From positions 68,605,597 through 68,669,596 of the forward strand of contig CM037590.1 in the NCBI GenBank assembly GCA_021018995.1: a DNA stretch of 64,000 bases, read 5' to 3'. A program made the position numbers and the translations under genes. Below the pieces are notes generated by a model. That model had not been told where the DNA came from, did no database searches, and saw only the letters and a program-made list of their open reading frames with translations. Shown here one piece after another: positions 10,220-22,075 of this stretch (the first letter of the stretch is position 1; every line of letters begins with the position of its first letter). The stretch comes from Chloranthus sessilifolius (taxonomy: Eukaryota > Streptophyta > Magnoliopsida > Chloranthales > Chloranthaceae).

Positions 10220-10920
10220 TATAATTTTATTAAGCCATGTGGCCGACTTGCAAGCACACCTGCAGAGCCCAAGACCACAATTACAACTAGAGACTGCTTT
10301 GTATATTTGTTACATAAAAATTTCCCTCCAAGACGTCTTAAAGACTACTAAATATAATTGGTGTCCATCCCTTATTGAATATAAGGAAGTTTCCTCCACG
10401 TGTCTTCTATAATTTGGAAACCCGATATCTTCCAAGCCAGATCATTCATCATTGTAATTGAGAAGACAACAATATAAAAATATAATGTCGATCTAAATAG
10501 CAGGGAACACATTATTTTAATATTGATCGACATAGAAAAACTTAATGTTGATCTAAATAGAAAAAACTACTAATTTAACCTTAAAAAATAAGACAAAACA
10601 AGAAAACCAATTTTCTCACCCATCAAAATAACTAAACCTGACTCCCGAGAACATATGAGGTTGGTGCTGGCTTTGATCACAATGATCTTGTTGCAGATGC
10701 TATTGTCTCCTCTCCGGGTATGCTATACATTGAAAAGAATGATTATAGATACATGGTTTACATTACGAAATTCAAATGAAAAGAAGGCCAAGAAAACAAG
10801 ATGAGAGTAAAACCATATATTCTTAAAACCAGAAGACAAGAATGTATCATTCCAATAAAAAAAAGATCATATTACATTAGTCAAAGGAACCAAATTAATC
10901 AATAAAGAAGTAATAAAATT
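10220..10920. repeat. Noncoding block shared with 61310-61510 and 27800-28300
   Basis: The first part (AAGCCATGTGGCCGACTTGC at about 10234) matches 61320-61510. The later part (GATCTAAATAG words at 10480-10560) matches 27830-27890. This ties copies B and C together. No gene is visible. Confidence 0.6.
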
Positions 10921-11014
10921 ACAAGCTTACAATACAGCAGTCACAGAGGAATTAATAAGAGTAAAAGCAATACATTATACATATCATGATCTAAAGACCC
11001 ATGGTGTCAAAGAT

Positions 11015-11233
11015 ATGTGCCATGTAATTGTAAGACCATATTCTAAAGATCTATGGTGTCTAAGATTGGGATGAAAAAAATATTTGTACCATGTGATTCA
11101 AAGGAGTCAACGCCCTTTAAAGATCTACGGTATGAGATTTTCATCATAGATGTTAATTTAAAACGAAGTTGGCCACTTTTAATCACATGAGAGGGACATT
11201 TCAGATCATGGTTTTTAAATCAAATGGCACACA
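11015..11233. mobile_element. Foldback MITE, ATGATCTAAAG family, copy 3
   Basis: Paralogue of 1045-1267 within the segmental duplication, with the same arms (near 11016 and 11200-11232) and the same interior. Noncoding. Confidence 0.55.
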
Positions 11234-11508
11234 TGATGAAATCATGTGCCACATACATTGAGCACTCATGTGCATATATCAAGCACTCACGTGCACAAGA
11301 TCGATGAAGCACCAAGTATGTTGGGCGTCACACCAACATTGACCATGTTTTTGACAGCCAAAAAAGCTCTTAAAAATTTTCTTTTAGATGACATTCCATG
11401 TGGCACCTGATCCCTAACGGTATTTCTGGGGATCAGGCGCCATGTGGGAAACGATCTCGGCATTAGTGCAGCGTTCCAACGCTGCAACACTAGTGCACGG
11501 GCCCTTTA

Positions 11509-11510
<2 letters not shown>

Positions 11511-11581
<71 letters not shown>

Positions 11582-11590
11582 TATATAGTA
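11511..11590. repeat. (AT)n/(AC)n microsatellite
   Basis: An AT dinucleotide run to about 11572 passes into a short ACACACAC tract. It is the counterpart of the shorter run at 1592-1645. The 76-residue frames over it are repeat artefacts. Confidence 0.9.
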
Positions 11591-11599
11591 ATTTCTCAA

Positions 11600-12208
11600 T
11601 AAGGTCAACTTGGGAAGATCTAAGATATTTCTCAATAAGGTCACTTTGGACTCTCATTTGGAAGATTTGGGCCTCGAATATTCCAGCGGATAGGATCATC
11701 AAGACGAGGAAAATACCCATGCCTCTCAGATGGCCTCTGTGTTGCTGTTATGAAGAAACCATTTCCCGTCTTCTACTTCAGTGCCCTCTTGCAAAAGAAG
11801 TATGGCGTTCTTCCCAAACATAATGCAGATTCTCATGGATCAGCTTGGACGCTTCACTAGCTCTCTGGTTTTCATCAAAGTTCAATAGCCAGTTCAACTT
11901 GTGAAAATGTAGGAAATATGGACTACTGGGGACTCTATTCGACATGGTGGCAGGAGAGCCAATTTGCGCATCGTGGCAAGAATTGGATATAGGTGCTATC
12001 TAAGCTTAGTTCGTTCTCAAAACACAGTACTAAAGAGGAAGCAGAACAATAGCATCGCTGGGCTGCCCTGCCCTCTCATAAATGTTCGTGCTCCAAAATT
12101 TGCATGGTTAAATGGGCTGACCCTCATGCTGGTTAGCTAAAAATAAAATATTGATGGTGCTTGCAGAGCTATATCGAGGCCATGCTTCAGAGGTAGTGTA
12201 ATTCAAAT
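11600..12208 (+). pseudogene. LINE 3' remnant, copy B (zf-RVT part)
   Basis: It matches 1675-2335. The zf-RVT-like text is a little better kept here (ETISRLLLQCPLAKEVW near 11755-11810). The RNase H-like part is cut in two by the solo LTR at 12209-15601 and resumes at 15602. Confidence 0.6.
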
Positions 12209-12244
12209 TGTGACAGCCCGAATTTTCCCAACCAAAAATTTTGA

Positions 12245-12299
<55 letters not shown>

Positions 12300-15200
12300 C
12301 TTTACACCAAAACCAAATGGGAAAACTCAGACCGCTAGATCGTAGATCACAATCTGATACAGAATATTCTTGGTGCATTCACATACATGCATAAATCAAA
12401 GCAGATAATAAATATGACATGAATAAAATCTCCAGTTCTAATATCCAACATGAGCAGTAAATTAAAACAAACCGCCAGTGATGACCTACCATTACCAACA
12501 GTGGTGTACAATAGTACTAATGTACCAAACCTTAACTTACCAAATCCACAAAGTACTAATTCTACGATCTTAGAACAGAGTACAATACCTTATGCGGAAG
12601 CTCTTTTCTTCAAGTGCGTAGTCTGGCCCCTCCCCAAAGCTACACCTGTGACATATAGTCGGGGTGAGCTAACATCTAAGCTCAGTAGAGAAAACTCAAC
12701 AGCAATTACATCTTATCAGATAAATTCATAGATTCAATGACAATCTTCAAAGCATTTTCATATCAAAACGGTATTTGAAAAATCCTTTCAGTAATAAATT
12801 TTAAGACCAAATTTCAACCAACAATATGTGTTCACATATTTTCGTGTCAAACGGAAAGCAAAACAAATTTTTTATTTCTTATTTTCTAGGATTCGAACGA
12901 ATTTACGAATTAAGGTTCACATTCGAATCAAGGTTTAAGTTCACATTAAGGTTCACATTCAGATTTGCAAACAATGTCGAATTTGCAACAAATAATCAAT
13001 CTGAGACCAAAGCATCCCATGTCGCAGAAACAGAGAATCCCACATGGAAGGAACAAGGTTAAAACCCCGGGGACTCTACCCCTCTCTGGAGCCTCTACTC
13101 CTCTCTGTCTCAAGTTCAAGGTTCAAGTTCAAGTTCAGATTCAAGTAACAAGTTCAAGTATCGAGTTGGGATTCAAGAACAGATCGAGGTTTCAAATTCA
13201 AAGACGGATTCAGATTCAAGCTCAGAGGTCGAATTCAAGTTCGGACTTAGAGGTCGAATTCAAGTTCCAAATTCATGTTCAAGTTTATTTTACGGAGTTC
13301 CAAATACATAAACTGAAGTATTAGTCAATGATGCAAAACTATTCTATTTTCAAATACAATCAAATATCAATTTCTCAAATTCATAAAATTCTAGTTCTAG
13401 TTTCAAAGAATTCAAACACTAGTTCAAATAAGGTCAAACTTATAATTAGTTTTTATTCAGTTTTATCAAAATCATATCAAAGAACTATGAATCAAATTCA
13501 CAAAATATAACTATACACTGAGTTTTCCCTACCTTAACCTCGATGTTGCACGAAGCCAAGCGAAGCTCTATCTATGGCTTTCCGCCCTCAATCTACATCA
13601 CAAAATACAATATATCAAAGACTAACTCTAGTTACTAGAAACTTAGACATCTACAAATGTTTCTCAATACGAGACAGAAACGGACAAGTTCATGCTAATA
13701 TGAAATTTGATGTAAGTTCTCATAAACTTTTTACCTTTAAAAATTTGGATTCATGAGTTGGTCTAAACATAAACATTTTAGAGCTCGATGTTATCTTTCC
13801 GACGCAATAAGAATCATATCAATCGGAGTTCGGCATAAAAAGTTATGACCAAAATACCGAGACTGTATCGATACCTCAGTCAAAACGTGCCAACCTAGAA
13901 CTTGATGTAACTTCACTCTAAATTTTAGCTTTTAAAACATTTGATTCATTAACTTTTATGCTCATGAAAGTTGTAGGTCTCATTGTCCTCTTTCCAACTA
14001 CTCAAGAATCATACGATTTTGAGTTCGAGATAAAAAGTTATGGATAAAACACTGAAGCACTACCTGCACACACAGTCAAATTCGATCGATCGAAATAATT
14101 TCGATTGATCAAAATTTGAAACTCGATCGATCGAATCCATTTCGATCGATCGAATTCCAATAGAAATTCTTTAACCTCCGGTTCTATACTTTTCATTTGA
14201 TCAAGTTTTCAATTTGATCGATCGAAACACATTTCGATTGATTGAGTTTAATTTCGATCGATCGAAATCATTCAGAAATCAAATTTTAACATTCTCAAGT
14301 CAAATTCGATCGATCAAAATGGTTTCGAACGATCGAAAATAACAAATTTCGCCCAATCCTTGGTTTTCTCATTCCAAATTTAATTTTTCTTCCTCAAATC
14401 TAACCCAAATCTCACATACAATTATACAACCATAAAATAAAGTATCTAAAACTCATTATAACGTGGATTTCTCACCTTAAATTGACAGATTAACCCATAG
14501 ATCGGATCATCTTTCCCGTTTCACAAAAAGGTTTTCAAACCCAAATCAAGCATCTCCAAACCCCACGATCACAACCAAGCCTTCGCGATCGTCGGTAACC
14601 CTTCCACACACACCTCACACCAACCCACGCTACGATTAGCGGCTCAAATCAGACGATCTCTTCGCTCAAAGAATTGGGTTTCCAAAATCCCTCAAACAGC
14701 TCAAAACGCACAAAGCAACGCCCAATATTGAAACCAATGATGATCCTTCCCTTCCACGAGTTCACAAACCTTTTCCACACAAAACCTAAGCTTGGCGCAC
14801 ACGGATCCGGCACATTGTCCCTTCTTTTTCCTCTTTCTCTCTCTAGAAGCCCAAGAACTCCCAAACTTGCAAATGTTGAAGGCTTCTCAAAGAAGCATTA
14901 TTTTTTTTTTTTATAGGTTAAAGGGGCTAGTTTTCCTACTAAACACATACATCCATTTTGGGTGTTAGTCTTATCTAAGGAGCTAGACTCCACGTGAAGC
15001 AAATACTCCTAAGCGAGGTGTTAGCTACTATAGAATTAATCTTTTAGTTTGGTGTGGGGCCTGTACACCCAAACCACATATCAATCGGAGTCGATGTTAA
15101 GCCAATACACACAACCACAGTGTATGAACTTGGTCCAAAAAATCTCACACGAGCTCAAAAGAACCCAAAACGATCCCGCTTGAAAAATCCAAATGGTGAC

Positions 15201-15601
15201 GTGTTTCTTAACAGACATGCACCCAATCAGAACTTATAGTCGGCTCAATCAGTTGGCCCAACTAGTCAGCCAAATATAGTTGGCCCAATTAGTCAAATAA
15301 GTTGTTTAATCATTAATAAACTTTCATTCCCTCTCTAGAACCCAAAAATCATAGGAGATATAAATTCTCTTAGGCTTCATACACTTTTATTAAGTCTTTA
15401 GTTTCGGCGTTAAGCACATACACTGCAACTAAGTATATCGAAACTCATTCAAAGTTTCACGTATAACTTTAATCCTTCTGATTCTCACTTGACACAACCT
15501 AATATGACTTATCAATTATTTTCATAGGGTCAAGTATGTGACCAGTCGGGCATGCACACCGAGGCGCACTGTTCAAAGGTCAAAATTTTCGAGATGTTAC
15601 A
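12209..15601 (-). mobile_element. Solo LTR 1 (LTR retrotransposon, family related to 22076-24435)
   Basis: The element has TGTGACA...TGTTACA ends and is flanked by an exact 5-bp duplication CAAAT (12204-12208, 15602-15606). Copy A has the uninterrupted site at about 2326. It is 3393 bases long with no gag or pol text, so I read it as a solo LTR left by recombination between two LTRs. Judged by its similarity to 22076-24435 (TGTAACATC start, CGGGCTGTCACA end) it lies on the minus strand. It holds an AT microsatellite (12247-12297), a TTCAAG-rich stretch (13090-13290) and a dense TCGATCGA array. Lineage not determined; Ty3/gypsy-type is likely. Confidence 0.85.
14079..14345. repeat. TCGATCGA palindrome array inside solo LTR 1
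   Basis: About ten TCGATCGA or near copies occur in 270 bases, often followed by AAAT or AATT. Comparable ATCGAT-rich arrays lie in solo LTR 2 (22670-22980) and in the Athila-like LTRs. Confidence 0.8.
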
Positions 15602-15835
15602 CAAATATTGGGTGGGCCCTTGGTGTTGGCATTCTAAGCTTTCTACGGCACAGGTTTCAACACAATTTCAGAATTTCAAGCTCTGGAATCAGGGTTACAA
15701 CAACTTCCTTGATACTGTTTAAAAGTTGAAATTGAATGACTCACAGGTCGTGGTTGATGCAGTGGTGGGCAGAGCATTCCCTTGGACAGTGGATAAATCT
15801 GTATTGACTATCAAGAAAAGGCTAGCTGCTTTATA
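15602..15835 (+). pseudogene. LINE 3' remnant, copy B (RNase H part)
   Basis: This is the continuation of 11600-12208 after the solo LTR, matching 2327-2560 of copy A. Blocks resembling the end of a LINE RNase H domain are visible in shifted frames. Dead sequence. Confidence 0.5.
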
Positions 15836-16331
15836 ATGGAAAATGATTCTGTATTCCGAGATTAAAGGGGAATATAGTTACATATAGCTTGGCTGCCTTG
15901 GATAATCACAAGTTGCAAAACATCCTCTAAGGTTTAGAAAAATAAATCTTCTTAAACTTTTTTTCCATTCATTTCATAGGTCAAATATATGGGATTTCTA
16001 TCTAAAAATCTATCCCTAAAATTTTTTATCTTTGACAAAAAAATCTATGGTGTTACACTTGCATTCGAATGCATATCTCTGACTGTCTTATATAAAAGTT
16101 GTTTCAAGTCTTAGTTTGTGAAATACCTCATGATATTTTTCATGAATCCAAAACTAATATAAATTATGGCTTTTAGGCAATGTTTGACATTGCTCTTTAG
16201 GAGAGTAGAAAAGAGCAGCAGCTGCTCTTTGTCATTCAAAGAAGTCTGGGGAGAGAGAGAAGCATTGGAAGAAGATAAAAAGGGGCAAATCTATCCGGAA
16301 AAGTGAGAAATGGCATTTTTTGAGTAGAGAA

Positions 16332-17187
16332 ATGGGTGTTCAAGTTCTCAGAGCCGGCGACTGGATATGCTCAGTCTTTCGTAATGTTAATTTCAAACGC
16401 AGAAACATCTGACATCGTTACTGCTGCTCTTCGCTGAGAACCAAGGGCATCGTGGTTAAAAGGGACTATGAAAGCTTTCTTAGGATGGGCTCTAAGAACC
16501 AGTTGATTTTTAATGGTACCCAAATGAAAGACCTATCACAAGGTTGGTCTATTGCGGGCGGGAGATTCCGTAGGGCCTTAGAACTCCCTCCTCCTAAGGA
16601 GGGGTGTCTTTACAAACGTCATCTTGGAGTTTCTTTCGCCAACGCCGTCATGGTGGGCCCACAACTTTTCTGATCCGGAGGTGGTGCTACCCCCGAGACA
16701 ACTTTCGTTGGGCCCCATGAGGAATTTGTGTACCCCCTCCCTCGATTCTGGAGGATGCCTTCAATGTCTTCTATCTCGATAGCCCTAACTCTATGTTCTT
16801 GTTCCACAACCTAAGTGATTTGCCTCAACGGCAAAAACTCCAGATCTTCATAGAAGTGGAGTTTTTGGAGAGGGTGGTCCTCCCTCGTCAACCGCACGAC
16901 ATAGCCGAGAGGTCTGGGGTACCCTACAAAAACATAATCAGTGGTCCAACTAAAAAATGCCCTTAAGAGATCCACCCATTCCGGGATGGGATAGACCTGG
17001 TTGTCGGGGTCTCCACTTGCCTTGAAGTAGCGCTCGGGGTCGAATCCGTCTTACCAACGGGGGACGTCATCGACGGCGGGGGATCCTTCCCGAAGAAGCG
17101 TGTCCATCGGTGGCCATCCTCTGTTTGACTCTGCGGACAAGGGGCTTGAACAAGGGGAGATTGAAGAAGAGGAGACTGATTTTTGAG
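16332..17187 (+). pseudogene. LINE ORF1, N-terminal zinc finger part (copy B)
   Basis: The ATG at 16332 matches 3074 in copy A. Residues 9-30 read GDWICSVFRNVNFKRRNI-stop-HRY. This supplies the Trp missing in copy A but has Phe and a stop at two cysteine positions that copy A keeps. Read together, the two copies show independent decay of one RanBP2-type motif. Most of the DUF4283 part present in copy A is missing here (a joint near 16822). The acidic EEEETDF end is at about 17187. Near 17226-17940 an open, Ser/Pro-rich stretch without known motif may be the C-terminal part of ORF1; the hAT-like MITE splits it. Confidence 0.55.
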
Positions 17188-17507
17188 GTGACATACGAGA
17201 GCTTCGTCGGTTTCGATCGAAAAACATGAACCTCAGGGAGATTGTACCAGCTTCACCAGAGTTCCTCCACCCTTGGTCGCCAATCCGTACTCCGCTGCCT
17301 GCAACTGTGATGAGGGACGATCTCTCACCACCCACGGATCCAACGACTGAGATGAGACCCAACTCAAATATTAGCAGTTCAAATTTTGAAATCTCTACTG
17401 ATGATAAGCTGGCTCCATTGCGTCATTTTGAGGCGAGTGGTTCTTCTATCTGCTGGGACCCGATGATTATTAAGGCGACACGTAGCATTCAGAGGTTAGA
17501 TGGTGAC

Positions 17508-17723
17508 CATGGATCAAAATATCTTCCGATACCGATACGTATCGGTATCGGACCCTAACGATAAGGTACATTAAATGTATCGTATCGTCTTATATATATG
17601 TAAATGCTAGACAATACATTCATTATATTGTCCGGTACATTACTGGTCCAGTATGTATCGTCCGATACGTATCGATTTTTTGCTCAGACGATCCATACCA
17701 GTTTTTCGGCATTTTGATCCATG
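17508..17723. mobile_element. hAT-like MITE, CATGGATCAAAA family, copy 2
   Basis: It starts CATGGATCAAAATATC and ends GCATTTTGATCCATG, with an exact 8-bp duplication ATGGTGAC (17500-17507 and 17724-17731). It lies inside the LINE ORF1 region, so it is younger than the LINE. The interior has TCCGATACGTATCG palindromes. It is 216 bases long against 168 for copy 1. Confidence 0.88.
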
Positions 17724-18099
17724 ATGGTGACATCCAACTGAGGGGCAGTTTAGTCCTTTCAAAGCCATGGAAGCCTCTAGATCTTTTGGATATGCTGGTC
17801 ACGACTCCCAAGGTGGTTTATCTCAAGGCGCACGTGGAATTTTCAGCTGGTTCGATTTTCTTATTCCAGTACAATGATCACTTGGTGGCACGTGCTCGTC
17901 TTCCTTGGACCGTCAGGCCTAGTGGAGCTACTCTTAGTTGATTCCAGCCCGTGGACCTTTTTTATTTCCCAGATCAGTTAGATGGGTATCCTGCTGTGAT
18001 CCGGCCCATCTTCCAACCTTTCTCCTTTCACCGGGGAGCTTAGGATTTTGTTTCTCTCTGTAAAGACCAATCAGACTCAAGAAGCGCGCCTTGGTAAAG

Positions 18100-18944
18100 C
18101 AGATTTTATCCGCTTCAAATCTGATGATTATAACCCTTCAAGAAACTAAATGGGGATCGGGTGATCAGTCCAAAGTTAGTTCGATCTTGGGCGGTAACAA
18201 ATGGGATTGAATTGGTGTGGATTCAATGGGGGCGTTGGGTGGGATTCTTCTTGCTTGGAATTCGCTTATTTTTCAAAAGGAAGATGAAGTAATTGGGAGA
18301 TTTTCTGCCTCGGTTAAATTGGTGAAGAAAGATAATAGTGAGAGATGGATCTTTACTGGGGTTTATGGCCCTACCGATGTAGCCCCAAAAGAGGATTTCT
18401 GGTTCAAATTGGCTACAATTACGAACTAATGGGAAGTGTAGTGGTGTGTGGGAGGCGATTTCAATGCGGTCAAATTTCCTTATGGGACATCTGGGGTTAC
18501 TCCGGACAGATCTAGGGGTTACTCAGGATTGGGCCCTGGTCGACTTGTCGTTGCTGAGGGATCGTTTTACTGGGTCAAATGTTCAGAGTGTGGCCTATTT
18601 TAGTCGCCTAGATCGAGTGCTAGTCTCTTCTGCTAGGCTCAATATCTTCCCTCATGCATCCCTAGCGGGTCTTGCTAGGGCTACTTCGTATCATAGACCG
18701 CTGCTAACGGACTACAGTCCTATAGGTAGAGGCCCTACTCCCTTCAGGTTCAAAAATCAGTGGCTCCTCAATGACGACTTTAGAGCTTGAATCCCTGTCT
18801 GGTGGCAAGAATATAATCCTCGCGGCTTGACTGAGTTTCGGTTGACATCCAAGCTTAGATATCTTAAGAACAGAATCAAATCCTAGAACAGTAATATGTT
18901 TGGTCTAACCCACATTTGGAAGCTGAGTATTTAGAGAGGCTCAA
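18100..18944 (+). pseudogene. LINE ORF2 apurinic-type endonuclease (copy B)
   Basis: It encodes the nicking domain of L1 ORF2. Visible blocks: TLQETKWGSGDQ (about 18137), GALGGILLAWN (about 18230), WIFTGVYGPTD (about 18348) and GGDFNAVKFP (about 18451). These correspond to catalytic motifs of the exonuclease-endonuclease-phosphatase fold (Glu of QETK, Tyr of GVYGP, Asp/Asn of GGDFN). Stops interrupt it, for example at 18427. The region ends at solo LTR 3. Copy A has lost most of it. Confidence 0.85.
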
Positions 18945-21929
18945 TGTCACGACCCAGAATCCTTACCCGATATCGAGGGCCTAGAATTCCGTGTTATGAC
19001 CCCGCATGCTGGTTAAGGCAATAAGCGGACATACACATAATCTATAAATTGACTTAGCATATGGATTGAGGCATGTAAGATATCATTAAAAATAATTGAC
19101 TCATAAATTAATAACGAAAAATATAGACAATAATAATGAAATATTTAATCCTAACCATGCATCTAGGATATCAAATCAAAATTAGTTTCAGATAGGGTAA
19201 AACGGTCTCAAATGTAAACTCACACAATATATCAAGGCTAAAACAAGTCTCTCAAAAAATAATGAAAACTAGAGTAAAAGGGTTCTCAATGCTGGTAAAT
19301 ATCTGCTGGATCTACGCTCTCATCCAGGTGGTAGCCGACATCCTTGTTTATATGAGCCATCTCCGGATCAGCATCTTTCAAATCATCAAGGACGGAATAA
19401 GCAGAATCTTCACCTGAAACTGTTAGATTTTGGGAGGGGGGTGAGTTTACTCAATCGCGTAAACTCAGCGGGTTGCACAATCGATCTACCATAACTTACT
19501 CAGGTGGGCGTGTGTGCAATCGCTTGAATTGCGGTGCATTTTTAAAATATAACCAACATCTTAAATAAATGAAATAAACTTATCCATAATTCATAGACTA
19601 TCATAATCAAGACTGAAAAATATACTAATATAACATGAAGAGTGCATGATGCTTTTATTTTCTTATCTCTTTTCCTATTTGTCTCATCAACTTAGCATAC
19701 GTGACATATCGTAAGTCTTATTAATTACTCCATACGCCTACACAACGTACTTCGCATCTTATCTTATTTAAACGATCTGTGCCAGGATCGCTGCTCGAGC
19801 CTACCACGCGAGGTCCACGTGTAGATAACCACCTAACCTCCATATCATAACATAAACCACCATCCAGCCAGATGAGGTTGCCGGCATAGTAATCACGATG
19901 TCCCCTTAGTTCGAGACAAGGCTATAATGTCCTTAAGACCCGTCTTGGCTGCAGACGTTAAGCCCTTACGGTGGCTCGTAAGGTATGGCACGTGTAGAAA
20001 CTTAATTTATATTTAGCTGGCCTTCACAGCATATCTTAACATATCATAACATTATTTGGTTCTGGGCTTAGGTCCCCGCCCCGATTTTATATTTGCGTGG
20101 GCTTAAGTCCCCACTTTCTTAATATATATGTGTCTTAACATATTCTTTTCTCATTTTTTCTTAAAACTTAGTTAGAATAGGTCACGGTGCGATAGGCTTC
20201 ACTAAACCACGCTTTCCAATGGACGGGTTCCGTAGTATCCTAGATGTACTTCGTATGGTATCCCATACTACCATAGAGGGGTTGCATCCCTACATGGATG
20301 CCTACATTCCAAGTTCCACGTGACCATGAAAGAAACCCCACCGTGACGAAGGCTTAAGTCAGGTGTCATATTTTATTCTTAACTTATATGCGTATGCCCT
20401 ATCGTGATTTTCTATATGATGAATGTCATATGATAATGGTGAATATATATAAGAATGAATTATAACATAAATCTTAAACATTTCATATTTTTGAAGAAAA
20501 TTAATAAAGAGCATAACATACGAAATATTAAAGTAAAACAGAAAATAAGAAATATTTAACTATATTTATTTTACAATAGTATTGAAACTATACTTCATTA
20601 AGGTTAATTATATTCATAAAATTTGGTGATTGACTGGTATAACGATCCAACCTATTTTAAAATTCTAAAGGAGCGCATGTGTCAATTCAAGAATTGTATG
20701 AGGCTTAGAGGAGGTAATAGAATGGTAAGTATTGAAAAACGTCCATATTTGACCCCTTAAACTTATAAATTGTTATTCGATGCAAGCTATTTAATGTATT
20801 TTATTTAATCTTAGCGATTTATAAGTCTAGAGATAAGTTTAGCATAAAGTAGTCAAAGAGTTAAAAAAATAATGTCAAACCCGTGTAACCTTGGATCATC
20901 TAAAACGTATCCCGACTTGCAGCTCAATTTTGACCTTAAAAATATTAAATTCGTGAAATTGCTATTTCATACAAAGTTGTAGATCTCGTTGTCTTCTTTC
21001 CAATGCCGTAAGAATCACGTCAATCCGAGTTTGGAATAAAAAGTTATGACTAAAATATCGAGGTTATGTCTGTTGAAGAGTTTGGCCGAATTTCACGAAA
21101 ATCTGAGAAAAACGATCCTATCGATTTTGGGCATAATTTCTATATTTTTAAGACCCGAAATTTATCAAAATTTAAGAGGAAATTAGGGTTTTCTTTTTAA
21201 GAAATAACTAAATAATTTAAGATGGATTTAGAGGCACCCACCTGTTAAAGCGTGTTTCGAATCCTACGATGATTTGGGTTGATGGAGATCGGATTCGAGA
21301 GACGATATGCCCGTGTCTTTTCGCGAGAATTCCTTTCTTACGATAAATTGGTCGCGACGATGAGAAACTTTGATGGTGTAAGATTCTCTGATAAGATCGA
21401 AAATCGATGGAGATCCGACGAGGAATTATGAAAGATGGCACTGTCAGAGCTTTTACAGAGAAGAGAGAATAAAGAAAGACAACTGAGAGAAGAAGTAAAT
21501 ATATATCTAATTCCCTGTATAGGTTAACTCTAATTAAGACTTTTCGTATAAGATTTAATAAAATAGTAGTTTTTACACGCAAGTAGAATTCATACGTGAA
21601 TTGAAAAGCTTGAGAAGAGGTTTTGCTCCAGCGCTTTGTGTAAGCACCAAGGTAAATGGTGATTCTCTCCCGAATTTACAATTGTGCCCTTTAACCCGCT
21701 TCATTCTTCAAACGGGCATAACTTTTTATATTCTTATCGAAAATCGACAAATTATATATCGTTGGAATCGTATCGACAAGTACTTCGCAATGAGTCTAAT
21801 ATTGATATATATAAAAAAATTAGACTATTTCTAAAGTGGGTATATTCCGGTGTGGAGCGTTAGCACCACGCACTGTGTGGTACATCATCTAATACCATTA
21901 AATAAAATTCAAAAATCTGGGTTATTACA
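18945..21929 (-). mobile_element. Solo LTR 3
   Basis: Ends TGTCACGACC and GGTTATTACA, flanked by an exact 5-bp duplication CTCAA (18940-18944, 21930-21934). Copy A shows the uninterrupted GGCTCAAGG at about 4682. It is 2985 bases long with no gag or pol text, so it is a solo LTR. The start and end style suggests the minus strand (reading TGTAATAACCC...GGTCGTGACA). No clear similarity to solo LTRs 1 and 2 beyond the termini. The only long frames inside are not recognisable proteins. Confidence 0.83.
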
Positions 21930-22075
21930 CTCAAGGAGTTGGACCTGTTGGAAGAAGGCAGGGATCTTTCTGGAACCAAAAAGGACAAAAGATTTAACCT
22001 CAAGATTAGGCTGAGTGAGAGGAGTCTTCAGGAAGAGCTGAGTTGAAAACAAAAGTCCAAAGTCCACTAGTTGAA
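21930..22075 (+). pseudogene. LINE ORF2 linker between two solo LTRs
   Basis: It matches 4683-4828 of copy A. This short LINE piece between the endonuclease and RT regions has no motif of its own but shows that the insertions on both sides are independent. Confidence 0.8.

Noticed and set aside
12450-13324. Open frames of 78-119 residues
   Set aside because: They lie inside solo LTR 1 over a TTCAAG-rich repeat stretch; low complexity explains them.
21217-21582. 121-residue minus-strand frame
   Set aside because: It lies wholly inside solo LTR 3 and has no recognisable domain.
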